Assembly (NCBI RefSeq): GCF_002976435.1
Contig: NZ_PUGF01000022.1
Span: forward strand, 1-64,000
Source of the DNA: Solimicrobium silvestre
Lineage (GTDB): Bacteria; Pseudomonadota; Gammaproteobacteria; Burkholderiales; Burkholderiaceae_D
Length of the DNA stretch: 64,000 nt
Direction: 5' to 3'
The notes below the pieces were generated by a model, which had not been told where the DNA came from, did no database searches, and saw nothing but the letters and a program-made list of their open reading frames with translations. Of this stretch, positions 52,326 through 60,893 are shown piece by piece; position 1 is the first letter of the stretch; every line of letters begins with the position of its first letter. The translations under genes were made by a program, and so were the position numbers.

Positions 52326-52898
52326 ATGACTGAGATTACCAATACGTTAGCCAATGCCGCTAGTTCTATCCTGATAGTGATTGATTTTCAGGCCAAGCTG
52401 ATTCCGTTAATTTTTGACGGCGCACAAGTAACGCAACGCGCCCTGTTGCTGGCGCAGGCGGCCAAGTTGTTGAAAATCCCGGTTTTCGGTACCGAACAGC
52501 AGCCGCTACGTTTAGGCGCAAGTATCCCGTCATTGGCTGGTTTGTATGATTTGTCAGTGCAAAAATCCACGTTTGACGCTTGCGCTGAACCGGCATTTTT
52601 GGCCGCGCTAGAGCAACTCAGTGCGGAGCCAGCGCGCGATGAATTATGCATAGTCGGTTGTGAAGCGCATGTGTGTGTATTGCAAACCGTGCTGGGGTTG
52701 CTGGAGCGAGGTTGGCGCGTGAAATTGGTGGTCGACGCTATCGGTTCACGTCTGGAAAGTAATAAGTTACTGGCCGTACAGCGAGCGGCGTTGCATGGCG
52801 CAGAAATAGTCAGCTCAGAAATGCTGATGTTTGAATGGTTGCGTGATAGTGAACATCCGCATTTTCGTGAAGTGTTAAAACTGATTAAGCCGATGTGA
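52326..52898 (+). CDS. Isochorismatase-family cysteine hydrolase
   Basis: 190-residue hydrolase of the YcaC/nicotinamidase-related group. The catalytic triad is visible as Asp20 (VIDFQ), Lys80 (VQKSTFDA) and Cys117 (GCEAHVCV). Family members hydrolyse amides or vinyl ethers (nicotinamide, isochorismate and others); the substrate here is not determined. It is immediately downstream of the AraC-type regulator and probably co-transcribed with it. Confidence 0.87.
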   Translation: MTEITNTLANAASSILIVIDFQAKLIPLIFDGAQVTQRALLLAQAAKLLKIPVFGTEQQPLRLGASIPSLAGLYDLSVQKSTFDACAEPAFLAALEQLSAEPARDELCIVGCEAHVCVLQTVLGLLERGWRVKLVVDAIGSRLESNKLLAVQRAALHGAEIVSSEMLMFEWLRDSEHPHFREVLKLIKPM

Positions 52899-53132
52899 GC
52901 TGGGCTACACAGTTGCTCAGCGTACGAATGAATTCTTGCAAAATGCGGTGCAATTGTCGCGCTTAAGATGAAATTCCTGCATTTTCATATGCTCCGATGG
53001 TTTTATAGTTATTTCATTAATTTTAAAATAACATGTGGCGGTATTCTAAAACATAAAATTGGAATCATTTTTCCACAGCAATCTCACACGCTGCTTGCTG
53101 TTAAGCACCACAAACATTAGAATGGCGCTGTT

Positions 53133-53384
53133 TTGGTGCTCGCAGGCATGTTCATGTCGGCGGTTAAACGGGAAACATCCGCATTAATAGGTGAATTTAG
53201 AGCTTAAAGTCAGGCTTAAAATTTCACCTCAAACTAATGCGCTAGTGTGCTGCCCCCGCAACGGTGATAAAGCTCTGTAGTAAGCCATTGGCTTCTACCG
53301 ATACGCTTTCTTCAAAAACCACTGTGTCAACTACGTTGGCATGGGAAGGTAAGAGAGTTAGATTTGTCAGCCCGGATACCGGCC
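53133..53384 (+). promoter_or_regulatory. Cobalamin riboswitch (AdoCbl aptamer)
   Basis: The conserved skeleton of the B12 aptamer is present in order: GGTGCTCGC, TTAAACGGGAAAC, GCTGCCCCCGCAACGGTGA, CCACTG (53319-53324, B12-box core), GGGAAGG, and the closing GTCAGCCCGGATACCGGCC (through 53384). It stands 93 bases before the btuB ATG. Downstream, GGCTGG (53450-53455) can pair either with CCAGCC (53413-53418) or with CCAGC (53432-53436), and six T precede the start codon, so a switch between alternative hairpins in the expression platform is plausible. It should repress btuB, and perhaps the whole cluster, when B12 is ample. The preceding stretch 52899-53132 shows nothing else. Confidence 0.92.
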
Positions 53385-53477
53385 AAAATAGGTGATACGT
53401 GCTTGGTTAGTTCCAGCCATGTATTGTTCAACCCAGCTTACGGGACGTTGGCTGGTTGCCCCTTTACTTGGTTTTTT

Positions 53478-55511
53478 ATGATTTCCTCCCAATTTTTACG
53501 CTCTACCGCGACGGCTTCTGCTCGGCCTTTTTTGAAGCCACAAGCAATGTCATTAGCAATCATTAGCGCCTTAGCGTCATTAACTTGCGCTAGCGCTTTT
53601 GCTCAGACTTCCCAAACTACTTCTGGCACAGATAACACCGGCAGCGACGTTGCACCTGTCGTTATTATCGGCTCACGTTTTCCAAGTTCCCCAGATTTAG
53701 CGCCGATTGGTGCCACGGTGATTACTGCCACCGATATTCGCAATGCCGGTGTTGATAACGTCAATGAAGCAATCCGCAAATTAGGCGGTGTATATGGACG
53801 TCAGAATTTATATGGCACAGCAGATTTTGATCTGGACATGAATGGCTTTGGTGCAGATAGCGCAAATAACCTGGTGATCTTGCTGGATGGCGTGCGTATA
53901 TCTGAAAGTGAACAATCGGTTGCTTTGCTTTCTTCGATTCCAATTGACTCCGTAGCGCGGATTGAAATTATGCGCGGTGGTAGCAGTGTTTTATATGGTG
54001 ACGGCGCAACTGGCGGCGTGATTCAAATTATTACCAAGCAATTAGGCCCAACACCATTGACCGGTTCTATCACTACCGAATTGGGGCAATTTAAAGACCG
54101 CGCTGGACGCGCTTATTTATCGCAAGGCGGCGATGGTTTTAATCTTAGCCTGAATGTGAACGATCAAAAATCAGATAACTATCGCGTTAATAATGCCGTT
54201 ACCCAGCAAAATTTAGGCGGCGCGGCAACCTGGTATTCCGACGCAGGCCGCATTGGTTTGCGGATTGATATTGCGCGTCAAGATTCCGGTTTTGCTGGCT
54301 CGCTGACTTTAGCGCAATTTCAGCAAGACCCGCGACAAACTTTTACCCCATACGATAACGGCTCTATTGCAACAGATCGTTATACAGCGTTTGGCGAATA
54401 TAACTTCGGCGCATGGCAAGTAGCGGCAGAGTTATCAACCCGCGAAAGAACTTCTGACGTAACCTTCTTTAATGGAACGGTACCATCACCATCAAGTTTT
54501 ACCGGGCGTCAAACTGAATTTACGCCACGGTTGCGTAATATCACCGGTGTGGATGGCATGCGTAACGAATTTGTGATCGGTCTTGATTTCATGGATTGGA
54601 ATCGCCAATCAGAGGGTAGTTATTCTCAGGATTACGCAACCCAAAAATCACGGGCAATTTATTTCCGTGATGAGATGAAAATTGATCAGGCACGTATCGC
54701 CTTTGGCGCACGTCGTGAAGTGTTTGATAAAACATCGACTGATCCTGTCGCCTTTTCTCAAGATAACTATACCGTTGTACAAGGTGTTAATGCATGGGAA
54801 GTGCAAGGTAGTTATGCGTTTGCACCAGTTGTTAATGTGTTTGCTAACGTTGGACAGAGCTACCGTGTAGCGAATGTGGATGATAACTCTGAAACGACAG
54901 TGCCAAATACCCCGTTGTTGCCACAGCTTTCGCATGATTTAGAACTGGGAACTACGTTGGGTGATGCTAACCAACAGCTGATAGCGCGCTTTTTCCGCCA
55001 TGATATTACTAACGAAATTTACTATTTCACGAATGTGAGTTTCCCTTATGGCACTAACATGAACTTGGATCCAACCAAACGTCAAGGTATTGCATTAGAT
55101 GCCAAATATCGTTTGTCCAAGGAATTCCGTTTAACAGCGCAAGCGCAGCACGTTGACGCAGTATTTACTGCAGGTGTGAATGACGGTAAGGAATTGGTAT
55201 TAGTGCCTAAAAATACTGTTTCTGCGCATTTAAACTGGGTGCCGGGTAATGGTCAAAATGCCTATATCGGCGGGCAGTGGGTTGATAAACAGCGTTATGG
55301 TGGTGACTTTAGCAATACCTGTGCAGCAATGATTCCTTCGCACGCTACGTTGGATGCGCGTTATTCGCAAACAGTTGGGGCTTGGGAGCTGGCTGTGGCA
55401 GGTTCTAATTTGACTAATAAGCAGTATTTTTCTAATTCTTTCTCGTGCATGGGATCGATTTATCCTGATGATGGACGGCAGATGAAGGTGACATTGCGGT
55501 ATAGTTTCTGA
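53478..55511 (+). CDS. btuB: TonB-dependent vitamin B12 receptor
   Basis: About 677-residue outer-membrane receptor. Signal peptide with a long basic n-region and cleavage after SAFA; a plug domain (about 60-165; VVIIGSRFPSSPDL and the RIEIMRGGSSVLYGDGATGGVIQIITK segment) and a 22-stranded barrel ending in the aromatic-terminated VTLRYSF. B12 specificity rests on the upstream cobalamin riboswitch and the following btuCD genes. The open frame extends back to 53364 inside the riboswitch; I start at the ATG at 53478, which yields a normal export signal, with an ATG at 53547 as alternative. No strong ribosome site is seen before either. Confidence 0.9.
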   Translation: MISSQFLRSTATASARPFLKPQAMSLAIISALASLTCASAFAQTSQTTSGTDNTGSDVAPVVIIGSRFPSSPDLAPIGATVITATDIRNAGVDNVNEAIRKLGGVYGRQNLYGTADFDLDMNGFGADSANNLVILLDGVRISESEQSVALLSSIPIDSVARIEIMRGGSSVLYGDGATGGVIQIITKQLGPTPLTGSITTELGQFKDRAGRAYLSQGGDGFNLSLNVNDQKSDNYRVNNAVTQQNLGGAATWYSDAGRIGLRIDIARQDSGFAGSLTLAQFQQDPRQTFTPYDNGSIATDRYTAFGEYNFGAWQVAAELSTRERTSDVTFFNGTVPSPSSFTGRQTEFTPRLRNITGVDGMRNEFVIGLDFMDWNRQSEGSYSQDYATQKSRAIYFRDEMKIDQARIAFGARREVFDKTSTDPVAFSQDNYTVVQGVNAWEVQGSYAFAPVVNVFANVGQSYRVANVDDNSETTVPNTPLLPQLSHDLELGTTLGDANQQLIARFFRHDITNEIYYFTNVSFPYGTNMNLDPTKRQGIALDAKYRLSKEFRLTAQAQHVDAVFTAGVNDGKELVLVPKNTVSAHLNWVPGNGQNAYIGGQWVDKQRYGGDFSNTCAAMIPSHATLDARYSQTVGAWELAVAGSNLTNKQYFSNSFSCMGSIYPDDGRQMKVTLRYSF

Positions 55512-55560
55512 TTGTTTTTTACCTGATTATGAAATTGCCACTTCGGTTTATTAGCGGCCT

Positions 55561-55598
55561 GTAGGCCGGTGGTAGACCGGCGGCTACCTGCCTTTTTT
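55561..55598 (+). terminator. Intrinsic terminator after btuB, at the head of repeat copy 3
   Basis: Same hairpin as after alr: GCCGGT-GGTAG-ACCGGC (55565-55581), then TTTTTT (55593-55598). It may end the btuB message and separate it from btuC. Confidence 0.7.
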
Positions 55599-55695
55599 GC
55601 GTCGCCAAAAAAGGCGGGCCAAAAAAGGCGACCACGCTATTTCGGAAACCCCGATTATTTTACGGATAAATGGGAAAAGTTTGAAACTCGCTGCG

Positions 55696-55790
55696 GTGTA
55701 AAATCCTTGGGTACCTGTGGGAGACTTCCCTGCAAGGGAAGTCCGTTCCGCAAGCGTGGAGCATGCTCCACGAAACCCTTGCTCCACCTC
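55696..55790. repeat. Palindromic insert in the loop of repeat copy 3
   Basis: About 95 bases absent from copies 1 and 2. It contains GACTTCCC-TGCAA-GGGAAGTC (55723-55743) and the perfect 18-base palindrome CGTGGAGCATGCTCCACG (55755-55772). It may be a separate small palindromic element that inserted in the loop, where it would leave the long stem intact. Confidence 0.6.
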
Positions 55791-55920
55791 AGACAACGAA
55801 CCTTTCTGATCCATTTATCCGTAAAATCATCGGCCGAACTAGAAGTGGGGGTAGGTCAAATGCAACGTCAAAAGCAACTTCAACCGCAACTGCAACTTCA
55901 TCCCCTAAATTAAGGATCAC

Positions 55921-56955
55921 GTGTCAATTCCCTTCAATCAATCCTCGCGCCGGGCGCAATTAATTTTAGCTTCGTTACTGCTGGCATCGTTGTTTAGCTT
56001 AGCGTTGGCTTGTTGCGTAGGATCTGTTTCGTTGTCGTTTTCTGAGTTGTTGCATGCGGTTGTCGAGTTGCTACAAGGCGCTCCGTCCAGTTTGAGTGCG
56101 ACCTTGTTCGAGCTGCGTTTGCATCGGGCTTTGTCGGCGTTTGTTACTGGCGGTTCGTTGGCGCTGGCTGGCGTGTTGATGCAGGCGTTATTGCGCAACC
56201 CATTGGCCGATCCGTATGTGCTTGGAATTTCTGGTGGGGCGGCAGTGGGGGCGTTAACGGCCATTCTGCTTTGTGGTGCGGCTTGGATGGTGGATCTGGC
56301 GGCGTTTGGTGGGGCGGTTGCTGTGTCTGGGCTATTATTTTTGTTGGCTTATAAAGATTTTAAAGGTAGTGGTAGTTCCGAAGGGAGTACGCCTACCTTG
56401 CTGTTGACGGGTGTTATCGTTAGTTCCGGCTGTTTGGCATTGATTACTTTGTTTCTTTCTATTTCTCCTGACAGCCGGTTGCGTAGCATGGTGTTTTGGG
56501 TGATAGGCGATTTGTCTGGCGCGGAAGTGCGGTATACGCCCTGGATAGTGATGCTGGGTATATTGGCTTATGTGTGCAACATGGCGCGGGTGATAAATGT
56601 GGCTGCCTTGTATGCGGATAGCGCCAGTACCTTGGGCATTTCGGTTGGGCGTTTGCGTAAAATATTATTTTTCTGTGCTGCGTTACTCACTGCAAGTGCG
56701 GTAAGTAGTGCTGGCAGTATTGGCTTTGTTGGTTTGATCATGCCGCATGCTTGTCGTTTTGCCTGGGGGCCGGATCACCGGTTATTGTTGCCGGCATCAT
56801 GTATTGCTGGCGGGTGTTTTTTAGTATTGGCAGATACCATCGCGCGTAGTTTGATCGCACCGATGCAATTGCCGGTTGGCGTGATTACCTCTTTAATTGG
56901 CGTGCCGCTGTTTTTAGTGCAACTGCATCAACATCGCCGTCATCAGGTTAAGTAA
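55921..56955 (+). CDS. btuC: Cobalamin ABC transporter permease
   Basis: 344-residue FecCD-family inner-membrane permease with about ten helices. The GGSLALAGVLMQALLRNPLADPYVLGISGGAAVGA segment pattern and the GLIMPHACRF segment are family hallmarks (the coupling region with the ATPase). B12 assignment rests on location between btuB and btuD in a cobalamin cluster. The start is a GTG with AAGGA just upstream. A periplasmic binding protein (btuF) is not present in the visible part of the cluster and may lie beyond the window. Confidence 0.9.
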   Translation: MSIPFNQSSRRAQLILASLLLASLFSLALACCVGSVSLSFSELLHAVVELLQGAPSSLSATLFELRLHRALSAFVTGGSLALAGVLMQALLRNPLADPYVLGISGGAAVGALTAILLCGAAWMVDLAAFGGAVAVSGLLFLLAYKDFKGSGSSEGSTPTLLLTGVIVSSGCLALITLFLSISPDSRLRSMVFWVIGDLSGAEVRYTPWIVMLGILAYVCNMARVINVAALYADSASTLGISVGRLRKILFFCAALLTASAVSSAGSIGFVGLIMPHACRFAWGPDHRLLLPASCIAGGCFLVLADTIARSLIAPMQLPVGVITSLIGVPLFLVQLHQHRRHQVK

Positions 56956-56970
56956 AGGTTAAGTAATTCC

Positions 56971-57771
56971 GTGAAACTACAAACCAAAAATTTAACGCTT
57001 TCCGTTGGTAAACGATCCTTAGTTGCCAATTTAAACTGGCAAGTTAATGCCGGTGAATGCTGGTGCATTATTGGACGTAACGGGGCTGGTAAAACCACCT
57101 TGTTGCGGTGTTTGGCTGGCCTTTTTGATGTGGCCGCGAATGCCGGCGAAGTGTTAATTAATGATCGATCATTAGCTAAATGGCCGCTGACCGAGCTAGC
57201 CAAAGTACGTTCTTATTTGCCGCAAGGGCGTAATGATGCCTTTGCTTATCGGGTAATCGAATCCGTGCTCGGTGCGCGGCATCCGTATCACGATGGACAT
57301 TATTGGGAGTCTGACCAAGACTTGGCCGCAGCCTATGCGGCATTAACAGAATTAGATGTGGCCGATTTGGCGGAGCGCGATGTGCGCAGCCTTTCTGGCG
57401 GTGAACGGCAGCGCGTGGCGATTGCTTCGTTGTTGGCGCAAGATGCGCAATTAATGTTGTTGGATGAACCCACTAATGCGCTTGATCTGGCACATCAGAT
57501 CAGCGTAATGCAAACTTTTTCCCAGCGTTGTAAAAATCAGCAAAAAGCACTGCTGATGGTAAGTCACGACCTCAATTTGGCATACAGCATTGCGACCCAT
57601 GCGCTGTTATTAATGGGCGATGGTAGCTGGCAAGCCGGGACGGTATTAGAAATAATGACAGAGGCCAACTTGAGTCAATGTCTGGGGCATCCGATTGAAA
57701 TGATCTGGCATGGCAAACAGCGTCTTTTTTTACCTGTTCAAGCTCAACTTTTAGCACAAACCTTTAACTAA
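56971..57771 (+). CDS. btuD: Cobalamin ABC transporter ATP-binding protein
   Basis: 266-residue ABC ATPase. Walker A GRNGAGKTTL (near residue 35), Q-loop in YLPQGRND, signature LSGGERQRVAIA, Walker B LMLLDEPTNALD, and the H-switch in MVSHDLNLAY are all intact. It is 15 bases after btuC and should power cobalamin import through BtuC. Confidence 0.93.
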   Translation: MKLQTKNLTLSVGKRSLVANLNWQVNAGECWCIIGRNGAGKTTLLRCLAGLFDVAANAGEVLINDRSLAKWPLTELAKVRSYLPQGRNDAFAYRVIESVLGARHPYHDGHYWESDQDLAAAYAALTELDVADLAERDVRSLSGGERQRVAIASLLAQDAQLMLLDEPTNALDLAHQISVMQTFSQRCKNQQKALLMVSHDLNLAYSIATHALLLMGDGSWQAGTVLEIMTEANLSQCLGHPIEMIWHGKQRLFLPVQAQLLAQTFN

Positions 57772-57802
57772 ACCTTTAGGCCATGCATTGCATGGAAAAA
57801 TT

Positions 57803-58837
57803 ATGCATATTTCCTCCATAGAATCGACTCAAGATCTCGTGCTTTCAACCTTGTTGGATGTTGCCATCAACAATAAAACCAAACCACTCGGTAGTTTGGG
57901 TATGTTGGAGAAAATCGCTAAGCAAATCGGCTTAATCCAAAAATCAACCCATCCAGCGTTAAACGATCCGGCAATTTTGGTGTTTGCTGGTGACCACGGA
58001 GTGGTTGCTGAAAATATTTCTGCGTTTCCGCAAAGCGTCACGTGGCAAATGGTCGAAAATTTTCTGGCGAAAGGCGCGGCGATTAATGTCTTCGCACGCC
58101 AAAACGGTTTTGCCTTGCAGATTGTTGATGCGGGTGTAAATCATGAATTTGGTCAGCGCGACGGTTTGATCAATAAAAAAATCGCACCGGGTACGCGTAA
58201 TTTTGCGCAAGAACCAGCAATGTCGCTGGATCAATGTCAGCAAGCCTTACAGTCTGGCGCTGCATTGATCAACGCCCTCAAGGGTAACGTGGTCGGTTTT
58301 GGTGAAATGGGTATCGGTAATACTACTGCCGCCGCCGCGCTTATGCATAAATTAACCGGCTTGCCGGTAGCTAAATGCGTCGGCGCCGGGACTGGATTAG
58401 CACCGGAAGGCATAGTGCATAAGCAGCGCGTTATTGAGGGTGCTGTGGCTTTCCATGCGAATGTAGTAAATCCTTTGGAAGTGCTAGCCACCTTTGGCGG
58501 TTTTGAAATTGCCATGATGACGGGCGCGATGCTGCAAGCAGCCAAACAGCGCATGGTGCTGTTAATTGATGGTTTTATCTGCACCAGCGCGCTCTTGGTT
58601 GCTGCAAAGTTGCAGCCTGAGGTGCTTGACTATTGCGTGTTCTCCCACTGCTCAGATGAGAGCGGGCATCAAGCGATGTTGCGTTACCTTGGCGCGCAAC
58701 CGTTGTTGCAACTTGGCTTGCGTTTGGGGGAAGGTACCGGCTGTGCTTTGGCTTACCCTTTAGTGCAAGCTTCAGTGAATTTTTTGCGTGATATGGCAAC
58801 CTTTGACTCAGCGCAAGTGAGCGAAAAAAAGGAATGA
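57803..58837 (+). CDS. cobT: Nicotinate-nucleotide:dimethylbenzimidazole phosphoribosyltransferase
   Basis: 344-residue enzyme that makes alpha-ribazole 5'-phosphate from NaMN and DMB for the lower ligand of B12. Family segments: KPLGSLGMLEKIA near the start, FAGDHGVV, GFGEMGIGNTTAAAAL, and the C-terminal LRLGEGTGCALAYPL with the catalytic glutamate. I use the ATG at 57803; the TTG at 57788 is less likely. It overlaps cobS by 4 bases. Confidence 0.94.
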   Translation: MHISSIESTQDLVLSTLLDVAINNKTKPLGSLGMLEKIAKQIGLIQKSTHPALNDPAILVFAGDHGVVAENISAFPQSVTWQMVENFLAKGAAINVFARQNGFALQIVDAGVNHEFGQRDGLINKKIAPGTRNFAQEPAMSLDQCQQALQSGAALINALKGNVVGFGEMGIGNTTAAAALMHKLTGLPVAKCVGAGTGLAPEGIVHKQRVIEGAVAFHANVVNPLEVLATFGGFEIAMMTGAMLQAAKQRMVLLIDGFICTSALLVAAKLQPEVLDYCVFSHCSDESGHQAMLRYLGAQPLLQLGLRLGEGTGCALAYPLVQASVNFLRDMATFDSAQVSEKKE

Positions 58838-59646
58838 GCTTTTTCACCAAAGCCGGTGCGTGGAGCTTGCAGCAAGTGCGGTTGTTTTTTATTGCATTGC
58901 AATTTTTTACGCGGATTCAAATTCCACAATGGGTAGGATTTGAAGCCGACTGGTTGCATCACGCTGCGCGTTATTTTGTGTTGGTTGGTTTGGTAGTTGC
59001 CAGCGTTGCCAGTGCAGTGTACGTCTGTGCCGCTTTATTTTTGCCACACTTGGTGGCGGTATTGCTGTCGACTATTGCCAGTATTTATTTAACCGGCGCT
59101 TTCCATGAAGATGGTTTTGCCGATGTTTGCGATGGATTCGGTGGCGCTAGTTCCAAAGAACGAGTGCTGGAAATAATGAAAGATTCACGCATCGGCGCAT
59201 ACGGTGCGATCGGCATTATTTTAATGCTGGCACTGAAATGTAGTGTGCTGTTTTATTTGCCCGCACCAGCACTGATTGCCACCTTGTTTATCGGACATGC
59301 GCTCTCGCGTTTAGCCGCGACTACCTTGATCTGGCGGCTGAGCTATGTGCGTGCCGAAGGGAAAGCTAAACCGTTGGCAGAACGTATTTCTACCGGTGAA
59401 TATATAACAGCCATGCTGACTGCTTTGCTTCCTATGATGATTTGCGGCGTTACAGGCTGGCTTAGCTGGTTCAGTATGTTGATTGGTGTCGTGGCGGTTG
59501 CGTTAGCTGGGCTCTGGTTAAGTGCACTATTTGTGCGACGGATAGGTGGCTATACGGGAGACTGTTTAGGTGCGGTACAACAGTTTTCCGAGGTGGCTTT
59601 TTATCTTGCCATATTGGCGACGCTACGCACTTCCTTTTACCCTTAG
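58834..59646 (+). CDS. cobS: Adenosylcobinamide-GDP ribazoletransferase (cobalamin synthase)
   Basis: 270-residue integral membrane enzyme that joins AdoCbi-GDP with alpha-ribazole (or its phosphate). The TGAFHEDGFADVCDGFGG motif near residue 90 with its acidic cluster is diagnostic, followed by several hydrophobic helices. It overlaps cobT (ATGA) and is followed by cobC after 10 bases. Confidence 0.94.
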   Translation: MSFFTKAGAWSLQQVRLFFIALQFFTRIQIPQWVGFEADWLHHAARYFVLVGLVVASVASAVYVCAALFLPHLVAVLLSTIASIYLTGAFHEDGFADVCDGFGGASSKERVLEIMKDSRIGAYGAIGIILMLALKCSVLFYLPAPALIATLFIGHALSRLAATTLIWRLSYVRAEGKAKPLAERISTGEYITAMLTALLPMMICGVTGWLSWFSMLIGVVAVALAGLWLSALFVRRIGGYTGDCLGAVQQFSEVAFYLAILATLRTSFYP

Positions 59647-59656
59647 CTAAATAATT

Positions 59657-60226
59657 ATGCGCATCTATCTGGTACGTCATCCGCAACCGGAGATTGGCAA
59701 AGAGTTCTGTTACGGCAGCACTGATTTGGTTGTTGATCCGCATGAGTTGGAGAAGGTTTTAGCATCACTGATGGTCCACTTGCCGAAAGATGCGCTGTTA
59801 TTTTCCAGCCCGTTGCAACGTTGTGCTGGATTAGCGCAGGCTTTAGCCGAGCATATGACGACCTTAATCAAGTTCGATGCTCGGTTGGTTGAAATGAATT
59901 TCGGCACCTGGGAATTACGCGCATGGAATGACATCCCGAGAGCAGAAATAGATGCATGGGCTGAGGATGTGGTTAATTATCAGCCGGGTGGCGGGGAATG
60001 CGTATTACAGATGGCGCAGCGTGTCGCTTCCTTTTATCAAGAGCTTTGTTTGCATCAGCAGGACAGTATTGTCATCTGTCATGCAGGAACTATCCGTTTG
60101 TTATTGGCTTGCCATCGTGGTTTAACGCCATTACAGATGGCGGATTTTGCTGCAAATAATAGCCATCAAATCGGCTATGGAGAGATTGTTACGCTGGCAT
60201 GCACGGTGAAACCAGTGCGGTTTTGA
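59657..60226 (+). CDS. cobC: Alpha-ribazole phosphatase (histidine phosphatase family)
   Basis: 189-residue phosphoglycerate-mutase-like phosphatase. The catalytic histidine lies in IYLVRHPQPEIG; the usual RHG is RHP here, as in several CobC-type proteins. The acidic partner is in EMNFGTWELRAW, and the second histidine in VICHAGTIRLLL. It removes the 5'-phosphate from alpha-ribazole-P or cobalamin-P. Its assignment is supported by its place directly after cobS. Confidence 0.87.
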   Translation: MRIYLVRHPQPEIGKEFCYGSTDLVVDPHELEKVLASLMVHLPKDALLFSSPLQRCAGLAQALAEHMTTLIKFDARLVEMNFGTWELRAWNDIPRAEIDAWAEDVVNYQPGGGECVLQMAQRVASFYQELCLHQQDSIVICHAGTIRLLLACHRGLTPLQMADFAANNSHQIGYGEIVTLACTVKPVRF

Positions 60227-60260
60227 ACATTTACATAGTACTTACTCAATAGGAAATAGC

Positions 60261-60893
60261 ATGAGCGAAGAAAATACTCCAACATCAAAAAGTACCGATA
60301 TTAATGAACGTCATCGGGTGCGGATGGAACGTAAAAAAGAAATCGTTGACGACAAAATTCAACAAGCCCAACGCAAAGCCGGAGTGATTGTTATTACCAC
60401 CGGCAACGGCAAAGGTAAAAGTTCGAGCGGTTTCGGTATGGTGATACGCGCCATGGGTAATGATATGAAAGTGGGCGTAGTCCAATTTATCAAAGGCGCG
60501 ATGTCGACCGGCGAAGAAAAATTTCTGCACCGCTTTCCAGATGAGGTAAGTATTCATGCGATGGGTGAGGGCTACACCTGGAATACGCAAAATCGCGAGC
60601 GTGATATGGAAAAAGCCGAAGCTGCCTGGGCAAAAAGTAAAGAGTATTTAAGTGACCCTTCGATCGGCTTGGTATTATTGGATGAGCTCAATATTGCGCT
60701 GAAATACCATTACCTGGATGTGCATAAAGTGATCGCAGATTTGCAAGCCAGACCGCCGATGCAGCATGTCGTTATTACTGGTCGTGGCGCATTGCCCGAG
60801 TTGATAGCAGTTGCTGATACTGTGACCGAAATGCAAGAAGTAAAACATGCATTTAAGAGTGGCATCGGCGCGCAAGCTGGAGTGGAGTGGTAA
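60261..60893 (+). CDS. cobO: Cob(I)yrinic acid a,c-diamide adenosyltransferase
   Basis: 210-residue CobA/CobO/BtuR-type ATP:corrinoid adenosyltransferase. The P-loop is GNGKGKSSSGFGM (about residues 47-59), preceded by a charged N-terminal helix; the VVQFIKGAMSTGEEKFL segment and LDELNIALKYHYL are typical. An AGGAAA site precedes the ATG. It adenosylates corrinoids for both salvage and synthesis. It overlaps cobB by one base (TAATG). Confidence 0.94.
   Translation: MSEENTPTSKSTDINERHRVRMERKKEIVDDKIQQAQRKAGVIVITTGNGKGKSSSGFGMVIRAMGNDMKVGVVQFIKGAMSTGEEKFLHRFPDEVSIHAMGEGYTWNTQNRERDMEKAEAAWAKSKEYLSDPSIGLVLLDELNIALKYHYLDVHKVIADLQARPPMQHVVITGRGALPELIAVADTVTEMQEVKHAFKSGIGAQAGVEW

Larger units (their letters stand above)
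55561..55898 (+). repeat. Structured intergenic repeat element, copy 3
   Basis: Terminator hairpin, GTCGCC...GGCGAC hairpin, then long stem arms at 55651-55673 and 55811-55833 (22 of 23 pairs), and a CAAC-type six-base tail (55857-55898). It is longer than the other copies because of an insert in the loop (55696-55790). It fills the gap between btuB and btuC. The GTG start of btuC lies 22 bases after its end. Confidence 0.8.

Noticed and set aside
53364-53477. Upstream extension of the btuB frame
   Set aside because: It lies inside the cobalamin riboswitch and leader and would place 38 unlikely residues before the signal peptide.
55569-55913. 114-codon open frame over repeat copy 3
   Set aside because: It runs through the terminator, the stem and the palindromic insert; not a plausible protein.
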